Below, piece after piece: positions 43,129 through 52,229 of a stretch of DNA of 64,000 bases. Position 1 is the first letter of the stretch; each line of letters begins with the position of its first letter. Source of the DNA: Rhodobacter aestuarii. GTDB taxonomy: Bacteria; Pseudomonadota; Alphaproteobacteria; Rhodobacterales; Rhodobacteraceae. The stretch covers positions 82,743 to 146,742 of the forward strand of contig NZ_FTOG01000011.1 in NCBI RefSeq assembly GCF_900156655.1, read 5' to 3'. The notes beneath the pieces were generated by a model. The model made no database searches. It saw nothing but the letters and a program-made list of their open reading frames with translations, and was not told the DNA's origin. Position numbers and translations under genes: made by a program.

Positions 43129-43971
43129 TTACTCAGCCGCAACCGGTGCCGGGGCAATGCCCTTCGGCTGGCGCTTCGGCGAGGTTTTGTAGTGCGTGGC
43201 GTAGATCATACCTCCCACGAAGGTCAGCCCGCCCACGAGGTTGCCCAAAACCACCGGGATCTCGTTATAGGCGAAATAGTCGACCCAAGTGAAATTGCCG
43301 CCCAGCATGATGCCCGAGGGGAACAGGAACATGTTCACGATCGAATGTTCAAAACCGAGGTAGAAGAACACAAGGATCGGCATCCACATTGCCATGATCT
43401 TACCCGAGACAGAGTTCGACATCATCGCCGCGACGACCCCGGTCGAGACCATCCAGTTGCACATCACCGCGCGGATGAAGACCGTCAACATCCCCGAGGC
43501 ACCGGCGGCGGCATAACCCAGCGTGCGAGCCTCGCCGATCTTGCCGATTTTTTGGCCCACGGCGTTTGGTTCGGTGGAAAAGCCCATGGTGAAAATGATC
43601 GCCATAAACACCGCCACGGTCAGCGCGCCCGCAAAGTTACCGACGAAAACAAGGCCCCAATTGCGCAGCACGCCGCCCCAGGTCATGCCCGGACGTTTCG
43701 CGATCACCGCAAGCGGGGCAAGGGTGAAGACCCCGGTCAGCAGGTCAAAGCCGAGCAGGTAGAGCATGCAAAAGCCCACCGGAAAAAGCAGCGAGGCCAC
43801 AAGGAAGTTGCCGGTGTTGACCGCGATGGTCACCGCAAAGGCTGCCGCAAGCGCGAGGATCGCGCCCGCCATATAAGCGCGGATCAAAGTGTCCTTGGTG
43901 GACATGGTGATCTTGGATTCGCCCGCTTCGATCATCTTCTCGGCGAACTGCGGGGGAGTGTTGTAAGACAT
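43129..43971 (-). CDS. nirC: Formate/nitrite transporter family channel (NirC-like)
   Basis: 280 residues from ATG 43971 (MSYNTPPQFAEKMIEAGESK). Six membrane helices of the FNT fold are seen, with LFPVGFCMLYLLGFDLLTG (selectivity region), NWGLVFVGNFAGAL and FLGFEHSIVNMFLFPSG around the central His of FEHS. It probably passes nitrite across the inner membrane, either importing it or releasing excess. Its place between nirD and nasA supports nitrite rather than formate as substrate. Confidence 0.92.
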   Translation of the reverse strand: MSYNTPPQFAEKMIEAGESKITMSTKDTLIRAYMAGAILALAAAFAVTIAVNTGNFLVASLLFPVGFCMLYLLGFDLLTGVFTLAPLAVIAKRPGMTWGGVLRNWGLVFVGNFAGALTVAVFMAIIFTMGFSTEPNAVGQKIGKIGEARTLGYAAAGASGMLTVFIRAVMCNWMVSTGVVAAMMSNSVSGKIMAMWMPILVFFYLGFEHSIVNMFLFPSGIMLGGNFTWVDYFAYNEIPVVLGNLVGGLTFVGGMIYATHYKTSPKRQPKGIAPAPVAAE

Positions 43972-44053
43972 GGTTGGAAACGTCCCTGCTGTTTGTTGGA
44001 GGAGGAGGAGAGCGCCCGGACCGGAACCGGATCGGGCTGTCATTGGCGCCGTT

Positions 44054-44386
44054 CTATGCGGCGCTTTCCTGTTGCAGCCGCGCAGCATCGAGCAGCACGC
44101 GACCGTTTTCGATTTTGGCGGGGAAGGTAGGCACCTGACCGCTGTCGGCCCCCTGTGCCTCCCCGGTCTCTAGGCTGAACACCCAGTTGTGGAGCGGGCA
44201 GGTCACCTTGTGGCCATGCACGATGCCCTCAGACAGTGGCCCGCCCTTGTGGGCGCAACGGTCCGCGAGCGCGAACACCTGATCATCGGCGGTGCGAAAC
44301 ACCGCGACGCAGCCCAGTTTCGTGCGCACGACACGCGCGCCTTGCGCGGGAATGTCGTCCAGCGCGCCAATATCTACCCAGCTCAT
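44054..44386 (-). CDS. nirD: Nitrite reductase small subunit (Rieske type)
   Basis: 110 residues from ATG 44386 (MSWVDIGALDDIPAQGARVV), overlapping the nirB stop by 4 bp. The Rieske [2Fe-2S] ligands are retained: CAHKGGPL (CxH) and CPLHNW (CxxH). Many NirD proteins have lost these ligands, so this one is likely to bind a cluster. It is the partner of NirB in NADH-dependent nitrite reduction to ammonium. Confidence 0.93.
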   Translation of the reverse strand: MSWVDIGALDDIPAQGARVVRTKLGCVAVFRTADDQVFALADRCAHKGGPLSEGIVHGHKVTCPLHNWVFSLETGEAQGADSGQVPTFPAKIENGRVLLDAARLQQESAA

Positions 44387-46821
44387 TCGGCGGCCTCCTG
44401 TGTGAGATCGGCAAGCGGCGCCCAGGCGCGCTGATATTCGGGCGTGGCGCGTTCGGCCCACGGGTCTTTTTGGTAGATCGATTGCGAGATATCGAAACGC
44501 GCGATCAGCGCGGCGCGGTTTTCAAGATCATCGACCACCTGCGCGCGGATCCAGTCGAGTCCGCCGGTCTTGGCGATCCATTTATAGGGCCGGTCGAGGT
44601 AATTGGCGCTTTCGCGGTAAAGCTGCAAGAAGGCCACGGTGATGTCGATCACCTCTTGCTCGGTGGCAACCTTTGCCAGCGGTTCGGTCTCTTTCAACTC
44701 CATCCCCGCCGCGCCGCCGACGCCGATCTCATAGCCGCTGTCGACGCAGACCACGCCCAGGTCCTTGCAGGTCGCCTCGGCGCAGTTGCGCGGGCAGCCG
44801 GTGACGGCAAGCTTGAACTTGTGCGGCGTCCACGAGCCCCAGAGCCGCTTTTCCAGCTTGATGCCAAGGCCGGTGCTGTCTTGCGTGCCAAAGCGGCACC
44901 AATCGGTGCCGACACAGGTTTTCACCGTGCGCAGCCCCTTGGTGTAGCCATGGCCTGAGACCATCCCCGCCGCGTTCAGATCGGCCCAGATATAGGGCAG
45001 GTCTTCCTTCTTGATCCCCAGAAGGTCGATCCGCTGGCCGCCCGTCACCTTCACCGTGGCATTGTATTTCTTTGCCGCGGCGGCAATCGCCAGCAATTCA
45101 TCGGGCGTGGTCATGCCGCCCCACATCCGCGGCATCACGCTATAGGTGCCGTCTTTTTGAATGTTGGCGTGGTTGCGCTCGTTCACGAACCGGCTTTGCG
45201 GGTCGTCCTTATAGTCGAGCGGCCAGTCGGCGATCAGGTAATAGTTCAGCGCCGGGCGGCAGGAGTGGCAGCCATTGGGGGTCTTCCAGCCCAGTTCCTG
45301 CATCGCTTGCGGCATGGATTTGATCTCTTTCGCCTTGATCAGGCGGCGCACATCCTCATGCGGGTGATCGGTGCAGGCGCACATCGGCCGCGCGCTGGGC
45401 GCGACGAAGTCATCGCCCAAAGTCACCGCCAGAACCTGCTCCACCAGCCCCGCGCAATTGCCGCAAGAGGCGCTGGCCTTGGTGGTCGCCTTGATCGCAT
45501 CGAGCGTGCTGGCCCCGTTCTGGATCGCCGCGACGATCGCGCCCTTGCACACGCCGTTGCAGCCGCAGATCTCTGCGTCAGCCGGTAAGGCTGCAACGGC
45601 CGCCATAGGGTCCGCGGGCGCGCCCCCCTGAAAGGCGGGGCCAAAGATCAGCGTCTCGCGCATGTCCGAGACATCGGTGCCGTCCTTGATCAGCCCGTAA
45701 AACCAGTTGCCATCGGCCACGTCGCCATAAAGCACCGCGCCGATCACGCGGTTTTCTTCCAGCACGAGGCGCTTGTAGACGCCGCGCGCCGGATCGCGGA
45801 ACACGATATCCTCGCGCCCCGGGCCTTCGGCAAAATCGCCCGCCGAGAACAGATCGCAGCCGGTGACCTTGAGCTTGGTCGAGACCTCGCGCGGGGTGAA
45901 GACCGCCTCTTCACCCAAAAGCGTGGCGGCGGCGACCTTGGCCTGATCGTAAAGCGGCGCAACAAGGCCGAACAGCTGGCCCTCGAATTCGACGCATTCG
46001 CCCAGCGACAGCACATCGGGGTCGGAGCTGCGCATCTGCGCATCGACCTGAATGCCGCGCCCGACCGCCAGACCCGCCTCGCGGCCAAGGGTCGCGGCGG
46101 GGCGAATACCCACCGCCATCACCAGAAGATCGCAGGGCAGTTCGGTGCCGTCATCCAGCATCAGCGCCCGAACCTTGCCGTTCTCGCCCAGAATTTCCTT
46201 GGAGTTGGCCGAGCACAAAACCTCGATGCCGCGGTCCACCAGCGCGCGGCGCAACAGATAGCCCGCCGCCGGATCGAGCTGGCGCTCCATCAGATGCCCC
46301 ATCAGGTGCACCACTGTCACCTCCATGCCGCGCAGGCGCATGCCCGCCGCAGCCTCAAGGCCCAAAAGCCCACCGCCGATCACCACCGCGCGCGCGCCGG
46401 GCGCCGCAGCTTCGATCATCCGGTTGGTGTCCTCAAGGTCGCGGTAGGCGATCACCCCGTCCAGATCGCGCCCCGGCAGCGGGATCATGAAGGGCTCCGA
46501 CCCGGTGGCGATGACCAGCTTGTCATAGGCGACGGTGCCATTTTCGCCGATCACCTCTTTGCGGGCGCGGTCGATGCCGACCACCCTCTCGCCAAAGCGA
46601 CAGGTGACGCCGTGGCTCTCATACCAGGCCGCGTCATGGGTGACGATTTCCTCATAGCTTCTTTCGCCCGAAAGCACCGGCGAGAGCATAATGCGGTTAT
46701 AGTTGCCGCGCGGCTCGGCGTTGAAGAGCGTGACATCCCATGCCCCCGGTGCCGCTTCAAACAGATGTTCGAGCATCCGGCCCGAAGCCATGCCTGCCCC
46801 GATGACGACCAGTTTTTGCAT
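44383..46821 (-). CDS. nirB: NADH-dependent nitrite reductase large subunit
   Basis: 812 residues from ATG 46821 (MQKLVVIGAGMASGRMLEHL); AAGGGGG lies 6 bases upstream and decides this start over earlier in-frame ATGs. Order of domains: FAD/NAD(P)H oxidoreductase (about 1-400, VVIGGGLLGLEAA), BFD-like [2Fe-2S] (CGCNGVCKGAI...CGNC, about 420-480) and a second Cys-rich repeat (CACTDH...CHSC). The C-terminal siroheme/[4Fe-4S] sulfite/nitrite reductase module contains TCVGTDWCRFG and TGCPRNCAEATCKD, which supply the cluster Cys. Siroheme comes from the CobA pathway encoded nearby. Confidence 0.95.
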   Translation of the reverse strand: MQKLVVIGAGMASGRMLEHLFEAAPGAWDVTLFNAEPRGNYNRIMLSPVLSGERSYEEIVTHDAAWYESHGVTCRFGERVVGIDRARKEVIGENGTVAYDKLVIATGSEPFMIPLPGRDLDGVIAYRDLEDTNRMIEAAAPGARAVVIGGGLLGLEAAAGMRLRGMEVTVVHLMGHLMERQLDPAAGYLLRRALVDRGIEVLCSANSKEILGENGKVRALMLDDGTELPCDLLVMAVGIRPAATLGREAGLAVGRGIQVDAQMRSSDPDVLSLGECVEFEGQLFGLVAPLYDQAKVAAATLLGEEAVFTPREVSTKLKVTGCDLFSAGDFAEGPGREDIVFRDPARGVYKRLVLEENRVIGAVLYGDVADGNWFYGLIKDGTDVSDMRETLIFGPAFQGGAPADPMAAVAALPADAEICGCNGVCKGAIVAAIQNGASTLDAIKATTKASASCGNCAGLVEQVLAVTLGDDFVAPSARPMCACTDHPHEDVRRLIKAKEIKSMPQAMQELGWKTPNGCHSCRPALNYYLIADWPLDYKDDPQSRFVNERNHANIQKDGTYSVMPRMWGGMTTPDELLAIAAAAKKYNATVKVTGGQRIDLLGIKKEDLPYIWADLNAAGMVSGHGYTKGLRTVKTCVGTDWCRFGTQDSTGLGIKLEKRLWGSWTPHKFKLAVTGCPRNCAEATCKDLGVVCVDSGYEIGVGGAAGMELKETEPLAKVATEQEVIDITVAFLQLYRESANYLDRPYKWIAKTGGLDWIRAQVVDDLENRAALIARFDISQSIYQKDPWAERATPEYQRAWAPLADLTQEAAE

Positions 46822-46831
46822 AGCGGCCCCC

Positions 46832-47767
46832 TTAGACATACCAAGCAACGATATGGGCGATTTCCTCGCCACGATGGATTGGCAGCGCGACCATGCTGGA
46901 ATAGCCCGCCGCGATCTGCCCGCCGCTGATCACCTGCGGTAGCCCCGAGCCCAAGACCTGCCCGATCGGCCCTTGCCAGATTTGCGCGCGGCGCGGATTG
47001 TCTTCGCTCCAAAGCGGGCCTTCGCGTTCGCAAATGCCATCAATCAGCATCGCACCGCCGTCTTTGCCCATCCGCGCTTCGCGTGCGTCCCAAATCTCGA
47101 ACCGGCGTGCAATCGGCGTGCCGCGGGCGGAAAGGAGCGTGGCAATATAGGTTTGCTCACCCGGCACAGGCACCGGCAGGCCAAGCCCGGTGGTCAACCC
47201 GGCAGCCCCGGCACTTTCGGACCGAATGAAGCGATAGCCCGAGCCCAGATCGCGAAACAGCATCGGTGTTTGCGCGGCCCAAACGCCCCCCGGAAGCCCT
47301 TGGCCCTTGGGGAAATGCGTGTGCTGGCTGACCCATTCAAAATGCTTGGCCGCGCCGTAATAGCCATCGTCGAGCAGCAAGAGCCCGTCGCGTTCGGCCC
47401 AAACCTCAATCGCACCGATGGTGGTGTCATCATCGCCGCAAAGCACCACCAGCACCGCCTTGAGCACCTCGCCCGCAAAGACCGGCAGCGCCACGGCAGA
47501 GGTGAGCCCCGCTTCTTTCGCCGCTTCGGTGCGTTTGAAATAGCTGCCGTCGAAGCCTTTCAGCACGACCGGGCGTGCCTCGGCCCAAGCCTTGCCGGGG
47601 AGGCCCTCGCCATAGCCAAAACTGGTACGGATCGAGGCTTCTTCAAAGGCGCGCAGCGCGCCATATTCACCGGCGGCATGGACCAGACGGTCGCCTTCGG
47701 GCACCCAGACTTCGCTCACGCCAATAAAGGCACGCGCGGGGCTGACAGTTGCGGTTGCGGTTTCCAT
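46832..47767 (-). CDS. Tandem GAF-like domain protein of the nitrate/nitrite operon
   Basis: About 311 residues from ATG 47767, or one codon more from GTG 47770; the stop of the ATPase gene is shared (GTGATG). Two GAF-like units are visible from the repeated element GYGEGLPGKAWAEARPVV (about 51-70) and PKGQGLPGGVWAAQTPML (about 155-175), each followed by an AGLTSAVALP or AGLTTGLGLP strand. A third, shorter repetition ends the protein (IGQVLGSGLP, SSMVALPI). There is no output domain, so it may sense a small molecule and act through a partner. Its ligand and role in nitrate assimilation are unknown. Confidence 0.75.
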   Translation of the reverse strand: METATATVSPARAFIGVSEVWVPEGDRLVHAAGEYGALRAFEEASIRTSFGYGEGLPGKAWAEARPVVLKGFDGSYFKRTEAAKEAGLTSAVALPVFAGEVLKAVLVVLCGDDDTTIGAIEVWAERDGLLLLDDGYYGAAKHFEWVSQHTHFPKGQGLPGGVWAAQTPMLFRDLGSGYRFIRSESAGAAGLTTGLGLPVPVPGEQTYIATLLSARGTPIARRFEIWDAREARMGKDGGAMLIDGICEREGPLWSEDNPRRAQIWQGPIGQVLGSGLPQVISGGQIAAGYSSMVALPIHRGEEIAHIVAWYV

Positions 47768-49431
47768 CACGCGGCCTCCGAGGCTTTGGCGGGCTTGTGG
47801 CCCTTTTCATATTCTTCAAGGAAATTGAGCACCTGCTCGCGGTAGAGGTAATAATCCGGGTGTTCGAGCAACGCCTTGCGGGTGCGCGGGCGCGGCAGGT
47901 CGACCGGCATCACCCGGCCGATTGTGGCGCGCGGGCCATTCGTCATCATCACCACGCGGTCAGCCAGCAAGATCGCCTCGTCGACATCGTGGGTGACGCA
48001 TACGGCGGTGACCTTGGTGCGCGACCAGACCTCCATCAGCACCTCTTGCAACTCCCAGCGGGTGAGGCTGTCGAGCATGCCGAAGGGTTCATCAAGCAGC
48101 AGCAGTTTCGGCGAAAGCGCAAAGGCACGCGCAATGCCAACGCGCTGGCGCATCCCGTTCGACATTTCCGAGGCCGGGCGGTCCATCGCATCGGCCAGCC
48201 CGACCCGCTCAAGGTAGTAATCGACCACATCTTGGCGTTCGGCGCGGCTGGCCTTGGGGTAGACCTTCTCCACCCCCACGGCGACGTTTTCGCGCGCCGA
48301 AAGCCAGGGGAACAGCGAGGGCGACTGGAACACCACGGCGCGTTCCGGATCTGCGCCCTTCACCTCGAAACCGTCGAGCTTGATACCGCCGAGCGAGACA
48401 TCGGTGAGTCCCGCTGTCATCGTGAGCACGGTGGATTTGCCGCAACCCGAATGGCCGATTAGAGAGACGAACTCGCCCTTTTTCAGCGTCAGATCGAAGT
48501 TTTCCACCACCGTCAGCGGGCCTTTGGGCGTGGGATAAACCTTGTGCAGGCGCGAATATTCCAGATAGCGGTCTTCCAGCGCCGAGCGCGCCGCCTCGGA
48601 CACCGCCTTCGGGATCGCGTGCAGCGGCACCACATCGGGGAGTTGACGGGAGCCTTCGCGCCGCGCCGAAATGCCAACATCCATCAGGTAAGTCGTCACC
48701 TCGGCCCGCAGGCGTTTGAATTCCGCATCATGGTTCATCGCGCCTCGGTCGCGCGGGCGGGGAATTTTGACTGAGAAGCTTTGGCCCAAGCTGCCATCGG
48801 GGTTGAGCGCAATGATCCGGTCGGCCAGCACAATCGCCTCATCCACATCATTGGTGATCAGCACGCAGGTCTTGCGGTCGGCTTCCCAGATATGCTCGAT
48901 CTCATCGGCCAAATTCGCACGGGTGAGCGCGTCAAGCGCCGAAAGCGGCTCATCCAGCAGCAATACCTCGGGGTTCATGGCGAGCGCCCGGGCCACATTG
49001 ACCCGCTGGCGCATCCCGCCCGAAAGCTCGGCCGGGCGGCGGGTGGCGGCATGGCTCAGCCCCACCATTTTCACGTAATGCGCCACTTTCTCAGCACGGT
49101 CTTTGCGCGACAGGCCGGGGAAGATGGTGTCCACCGCCAGCGCCACATTTTCATTCACCGTAAGCCACGGCATCAGCGAGTAGTTTTGAAAGATCACGCC
49201 GCGTTCGGGGCCGGGGCCGGTGATGGGCTGGCCCTTGAAGCGCACCGCGCCCTCGGAGGGCATCTCGAGCCCGGCCATCAGGTTGATCAGCGTGGTCTTG
49301 CCGGTGCCGGAAAAGCCCAGAAGCACCAGAAACTCCCCTTCTTCCACCTGTAGATCGATGTTCTTGAGCACCGAGTTCGTGCCGAAAGTTTTGGAGACAT
49401 TGGAAAATTCAAGGATCGCCATGACACTCAC
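47767..49431 (-). CDS. nrtC: Nitrate ABC transporter ATP-binding protein, two fused ABC domains
   Basis: A 554-residue ATPase. Domain 1 (about 1-240) has GFSGTGKTTLINL, SGGMRQRVNVARAL and LLLDEPLSALD. Domain 2 (about 290-540) has GHSGCGKSTVL, SNGMRQRVGIARAF and LLLDEPFGMLD. Each domain resembles NrtD/TauB-type ATPases, so this is an in-frame NrtC-NrtD ATPase fusion. It lacks the NrtA-like substrate-binding domain that cyanobacterial NrtC carries at its C-terminus. It overlaps nrtB by 4 bp and the GAF gene by one to four bases. Confidence 0.92.
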   Translation of the reverse strand: MSVMAILEFSNVSKTFGTNSVLKNIDLQVEEGEFLVLLGFSGTGKTTLINLMAGLEMPSEGAVRFKGQPITGPGPERGVIFQNYSLMPWLTVNENVALAVDTIFPGLSRKDRAEKVAHYVKMVGLSHAATRRPAELSGGMRQRVNVARALAMNPEVLLLDEPLSALDALTRANLADEIEHIWEADRKTCVLITNDVDEAIVLADRIIALNPDGSLGQSFSVKIPRPRDRGAMNHDAEFKRLRAEVTTYLMDVGISARREGSRQLPDVVPLHAIPKAVSEAARSALEDRYLEYSRLHKVYPTPKGPLTVVENFDLTLKKGEFVSLIGHSGCGKSTVLTMTAGLTDVSLGGIKLDGFEVKGADPERAVVFQSPSLFPWLSARENVAVGVEKVYPKASRAERQDVVDYYLERVGLADAMDRPASEMSNGMRQRVGIARAFALSPKLLLLDEPFGMLDSLTRWELQEVLMEVWSRTKVTAVCVTHDVDEAILLADRVVMMTNGPRATIGRVMPVDLPRPRTRKALLEHPDYYLYREQVLNFLEEYEKGHKPAKASEAA

Positions 49432-50513
49432 CGATTGTTGGAGAAGGTGAAAAGCGATTGGATCGCGAACATCATCCGGTCGAGGATGAAGCCGATGATG
49501 CCGATGGTGAACACCGCCACCATGATCCGCGCGAGGCTGTCCGAGGAGCCGTTTTGGAATTCATCCCAAACGAATTTGCCAAGTCCGGGGTTCTGCGCCA
49601 GCATTTCAGCCGCAATCAGCACCATCCAGCCCACGCCCAAGGACAGCCGCAGCCCGGTGAAGATCAGCGGCAGCGCCGAGGGAAGGACCAGCTTGGTGAT
49701 CTTGGTCCAAGTGTTCATTTTCAGCACCTTGGAGACGTTGACCAGATCTTTGTCGATCGAGGCCACGCCAAGCGCGGTGTTAATGATCGTCGGCCAAAGC
49801 GAGCAGAGCGTTACGGTGATCGCCGAGATCAGGAAGCTTTTCGAAAACAGCCCGTCGGTGGTGGTGTAAAGTGCCGAGACGACCATCGTCACAATCGGCA
49901 GCCAAGCCAGCGGCGAGACCGGTTTGAAGATTTGAATCAGCGGGTTCAGCGCGGCATTGGCGGTTTTGGAAAGCCCCGCCATGATGCCCAGCGGCACGGC
50001 AATCACGGTGCCGATCAGGAAGCCAAAGAAGACGGTCTTGATCGAGGTCCAGATTTGCGCGGGGTAAGTCGGCTTGCCGGTGTAGTCGCGAAGTTTCACC
50101 CGGTCGGCTTTGCCATCGGCAATCAGCTTGGCGTTGCGCTCATCTTGGCGGGCGTAGAAATCGGCGGCTTTGTCTTGCTCGCGCAAATGGTCTTTCCACA
50201 GCACGCCCACCTGATCCCAAACCTGCGCCGGGCCGGGAATGGCGCCAAGCGAGGTTTGCACCTTGGGCGCAAGGCCCGCCCAAGCCCCAAGGAAAAGCGC
50301 AATTGCCAAAAGCGGCACACCCAAAAGCTGCCAAATCTCGCGGCCTTGGGCCTTGGGGTCATCGCCCGCAGCAATGCGCAGCATCGGCGTCAGCCACGCA
50401 AGGCCCAGCACCTTGAACCAGCCATCGGCACGGGTGATGCGGGCATGAAACGCGGCGCGGCGCTCGGCGCGCGTCTGCCCTTTGGCGAGGGTTTCGGGAT
50501 CAATCGCGGTCAT
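49428..50513 (-). CDS. nrtB: Nitrate ABC transporter permease
   Basis: A 361-residue inner-membrane permease. An unusual N-terminal cytoplasmic extension of about 60 residues precedes the first helix (LLGVPLLAIALFLGAWAGL), and a charged periplasmic insertion (HLREQDKAADFYARQDERN) precedes the BPD_transp_1 core. The EAA-type loop is VSKVLKMNTWTKITKLVLPSALPLIFTGLRLSLG. It overlaps the ATPase gene by 4 bp. A hairpin lies between nrtA and this gene. Confidence 0.92.
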   Translation of the reverse strand: MTAIDPETLAKGQTRAERRAAFHARITRADGWFKVLGLAWLTPMLRIAAGDDPKAQGREIWQLLGVPLLAIALFLGAWAGLAPKVQTSLGAIPGPAQVWDQVGVLWKDHLREQDKAADFYARQDERNAKLIADGKADRVKLRDYTGKPTYPAQIWTSIKTVFFGFLIGTVIAVPLGIMAGLSKTANAALNPLIQIFKPVSPLAWLPIVTMVVSALYTTTDGLFSKSFLISAITVTLCSLWPTIINTALGVASIDKDLVNVSKVLKMNTWTKITKLVLPSALPLIFTGLRLSLGVGWMVLIAAEMLAQNPGLGKFVWDEFQNGSSDSLARIMVAVFTIGIIGFILDRMMFAIQSLFTFSNNR

Positions 50514-50551
50514 GTCTGGGGTCCTTTGCGGGCCTTGGATAAGAGGAAGGT

Positions 50552-50576
50552 GGCGGAGGGTGGGAGCCCCTCCGCC
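50552..50576 (-). promoter_or_regulatory. Intra-operon hairpin after nrtA
   Basis: A perfect 8-bp stem, GGCGGAGG/CCTCCGCC, with a 9-base loop in the 72-bp nrtA-nrtB gap. It has no U-tract. Such hairpins often stabilise the upstream mRNA so that the binding protein is made in excess over the membrane parts. Confidence 0.55.
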
Positions 50577-50585
50577 GGGGCGGGC

Positions 50586-51953
50586 TCAACCTTCGATGCG
50601 GGAACCGACAAGGTGCTGCGCGCCCTTCAGCCCAATCGTCAGGGCGTCGATATAGGCGTTGGGCTGGCGGCCATCGTAGCCGATGCCGTCAATCACATCT
50701 TCTGCCGGCGTGGGGGCTTTGTAGCCATCGCTGTCCCAAGGGAAATCAGCCTCATCGGCATTGCCTTCCTCGACCAGCATTTTCGCGGCTTCGAGATAGA
50801 TCGCGGGCTTGTAGACCGATTTCGCGGTTTCATCATACCACGCATCGGTTTGCGGCTCGGCAATCTGGCCCCAGCGGCGCATTTGCGTCAGATACCACAC
50901 CGCGTCCGAATAGAACGGATAGGTCGCGTTATAGCGGAAAAACACGTTGAAATCGGGCACCGCGCGGGTGTCGCCCTTTTCATATTCAAACGTGCCGGTC
51001 ATCGAGTTTGCGATCACCGCTTCATCAGCCCCCACATATTCAGACCGCGACAGGATCTCCACCGCTTCGGGGCGGTTGGCGTTTTCGTTTTCATCCAGCC
51101 AGATCGCGGCGCGGATCAGCGCTTTGGTCAGGGCGAGCGTCGTATTGGGATTGGCTTCCACGAATTCGGCGGTCAGGCCGAAGACCTTCTCGGGGTTGTT
51201 CTTCCAGATCTCGTAATCGGTCACGACCGGGACGCCGATGCCTTTGAACACGGCTTGCTGGTTCCACGGCTCGCCCACGCAATAGCCATAGATCGTGCCG
51301 GCTTCCATCGTGGCTGGCATTTGCGGCGGCGGCGTCACCGAAAGCAGCACCTCGGCCCCGATTTGGCCAGAAACGTCGTCAGGCGCATAAAGGCCGGGGT
51401 TGATGCCACCCGCCGCCAACCAGTAGCGCAGTTCGTAATTGTGGGTCGAAACCGGGAACACCATGCCCATGTTGAAGGGCTTGCCCTCGGCGCGGTATTT
51501 ATCGACCACAGGCTTCAGCGCGGCGGCCGAGATCGGGTGCAAAGGCTTGCCGTCTTCGCCCATCGGCACATTGGCCTTCATCTCTTCCCAGATCGCATTC
51601 GAGACGGTGATGCCATTGCCGTTGAGATCCATCGAGAAGGGCGTCACGATATGCGCCTCGGTGCCGTAACCGATGGTCGCGGCCAAGGGCTGCCCCGCCA
51701 GCATGTGCGCACCGTCAAGCTCGCCCGAGATCACACGGTCCAGCAGCACTTTCCAGTTCGCTTGCGGCTCAAGCGTAACGTAAAGCCCCTCGTCTTCGAA
51801 GAAGCCCTTTTCATAGGCGATGGCCAGCGGCGCCATATCGGTGAGTTTGATGAAGCCAAGGGTGAGTTCATCTTTCTCGACATCCAGCATCTCCGCAAAG
51901 GCGGGGCTGGCGAGGATGGTCGTGGCGGCCATAGCGGCCAGTAGCTTTTTCAT
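50586..51953 (-). CDS. nrtA: Nitrate ABC transporter substrate-binding protein
   Basis: 455 residues from ATG 51953 ([23 protein letters not shown]). The signal peptide makes this the periplasmic binding protein, unlike NasS, which lacks one. The mature part has [27 protein letters not shown], a [25 protein letters not shown] segment and [13 protein letters not shown], characteristic of NrtA/CmpA. The family binds nitrate with high affinity; nitrite or bicarbonate are less likely given the neighbours. It is preceded by the NasT-type leader. Confidence 0.93.
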   Translation of the reverse strand: MKKLLAAMAATTILASPAFAEMLDVEKDELTLGFIKLTDMAPLAIAYEKGFFEDEGLYVTLEPQANWKVLLDRVISGELDGAHMLAGQPLAATIGYGTEAHIVTPFSMDLNGNGITVSNAIWEEMKANVPMGEDGKPLHPISAAALKPVVDKYRAEGKPFNMGMVFPVSTHNYELRYWLAAGGINPGLYAPDDVSGQIGAEVLLSVTPPPQMPATMEAGTIYGYCVGEPWNQQAVFKGIGVPVVTDYEIWKNNPEKVFGLTAEFVEANPNTTLALTKALIRAAIWLDENENANRPEAVEILSRSEYVGADEAVIANSMTGTFEYEKGDTRAVPDFNVFFRYNATYPFYSDAVWYLTQMRRWGQIAEPQTDAWYDETAKSVYKPAIYLEAAKMLVEEGNADEADFPWDSDGYKAPTPAEDVIDGIGYDGRQPNAYIDALTIGLKGAQHLVGSRIEG

Positions 51954-51990
51954 GTGTCTCTGTCCCTGTTGCACGTATCGCGCGCCGAAA

Positions 51991-52061
51991 ACGAAAAAGC
52001 CGCCCGACCTGCACGCGACTTCCAGGGAGGTGGAAGAGAAGCGATCAGGTCGGACGGCTTT
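51991..52061 (-). terminator. Leader terminator upstream of nrtA
   Basis: On the minus strand AAAGCCGTCCGACCTG pairs with CAGGTCGGGCGGCTTT (16 bp with one wobble), followed by TTCGTTTT. The 34-base loop itself contains a small hairpin CTTCCA/TGGAAG. It sits 40 bp before nrtA and would stop transcription unless an antiterminator acts. This matches the terminator half of ANTAR-controlled leaders. Confidence 0.85.
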
Positions 52062-52069
52062 GTCCAAGG

Positions 52070-52122
52070 CCCCACATCTATGCGAGGCGGAATATGGTCA
52101 TCGGAACGCCCTTGCTCCGATG
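52070..52122 (-). promoter_or_regulatory. ANTAR (NasT) binding element: two hexaloop hairpins in the nrtA leader
   Basis: P1 (52099-52122): a 9-bp stem CATCGGAGC/GTTCCGATG (one wobble) closes the hexaloop AAGGGC. P2 (52070-52087): a 6-bp stem CCTCGC/GTGGGG closes the hexaloop ATAGAT. Both loops have A at position 1 and G at position 4, the established ANTAR recognition rule, and P2 lies 8 bases before the terminator stem. NasT, encoded just upstream, is the likely ligand: when free of NasS it would bind and allow read-through into nrtA. Confidence 0.85.
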
Positions 52123-52195
52123 CATTGACCATGCGCGACAGGCGGTCGCACCGTCAACAAGCTGTTAAGAATTCCGGCCGCGTCCGGAGTGTATT

Positions 52196-52224
52196 TTCTG
52201 CACAGCAGCAAAAACTGCGCAGAA
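52196..52224 (-). promoter_or_regulatory. Dyad-symmetric candidate operator upstream of the nrtA leader
   Basis: TTCTGCGCAG and CTGTGCAGAA (minus-strand reading) form 10-bp inverted half-sites with one mismatch, separated by 9 bases. The dyad lies between the nasS end and the leader, where an activator of the nitrate operon would bind. NtrC is a reasonable guess given its GC-rich dyad sites, but the match to the NtrC consensus is only partial. Confidence 0.4.
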
Positions 52225-52229
52225 ATGCA

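Noticed and set aside
47767..49431. Cyanobacterial-type NrtC with fused binding domain
   Set aside because: The C-terminal half is a second complete ABC ATPase with its own Walker A and signature, not an NrtA-like domain.
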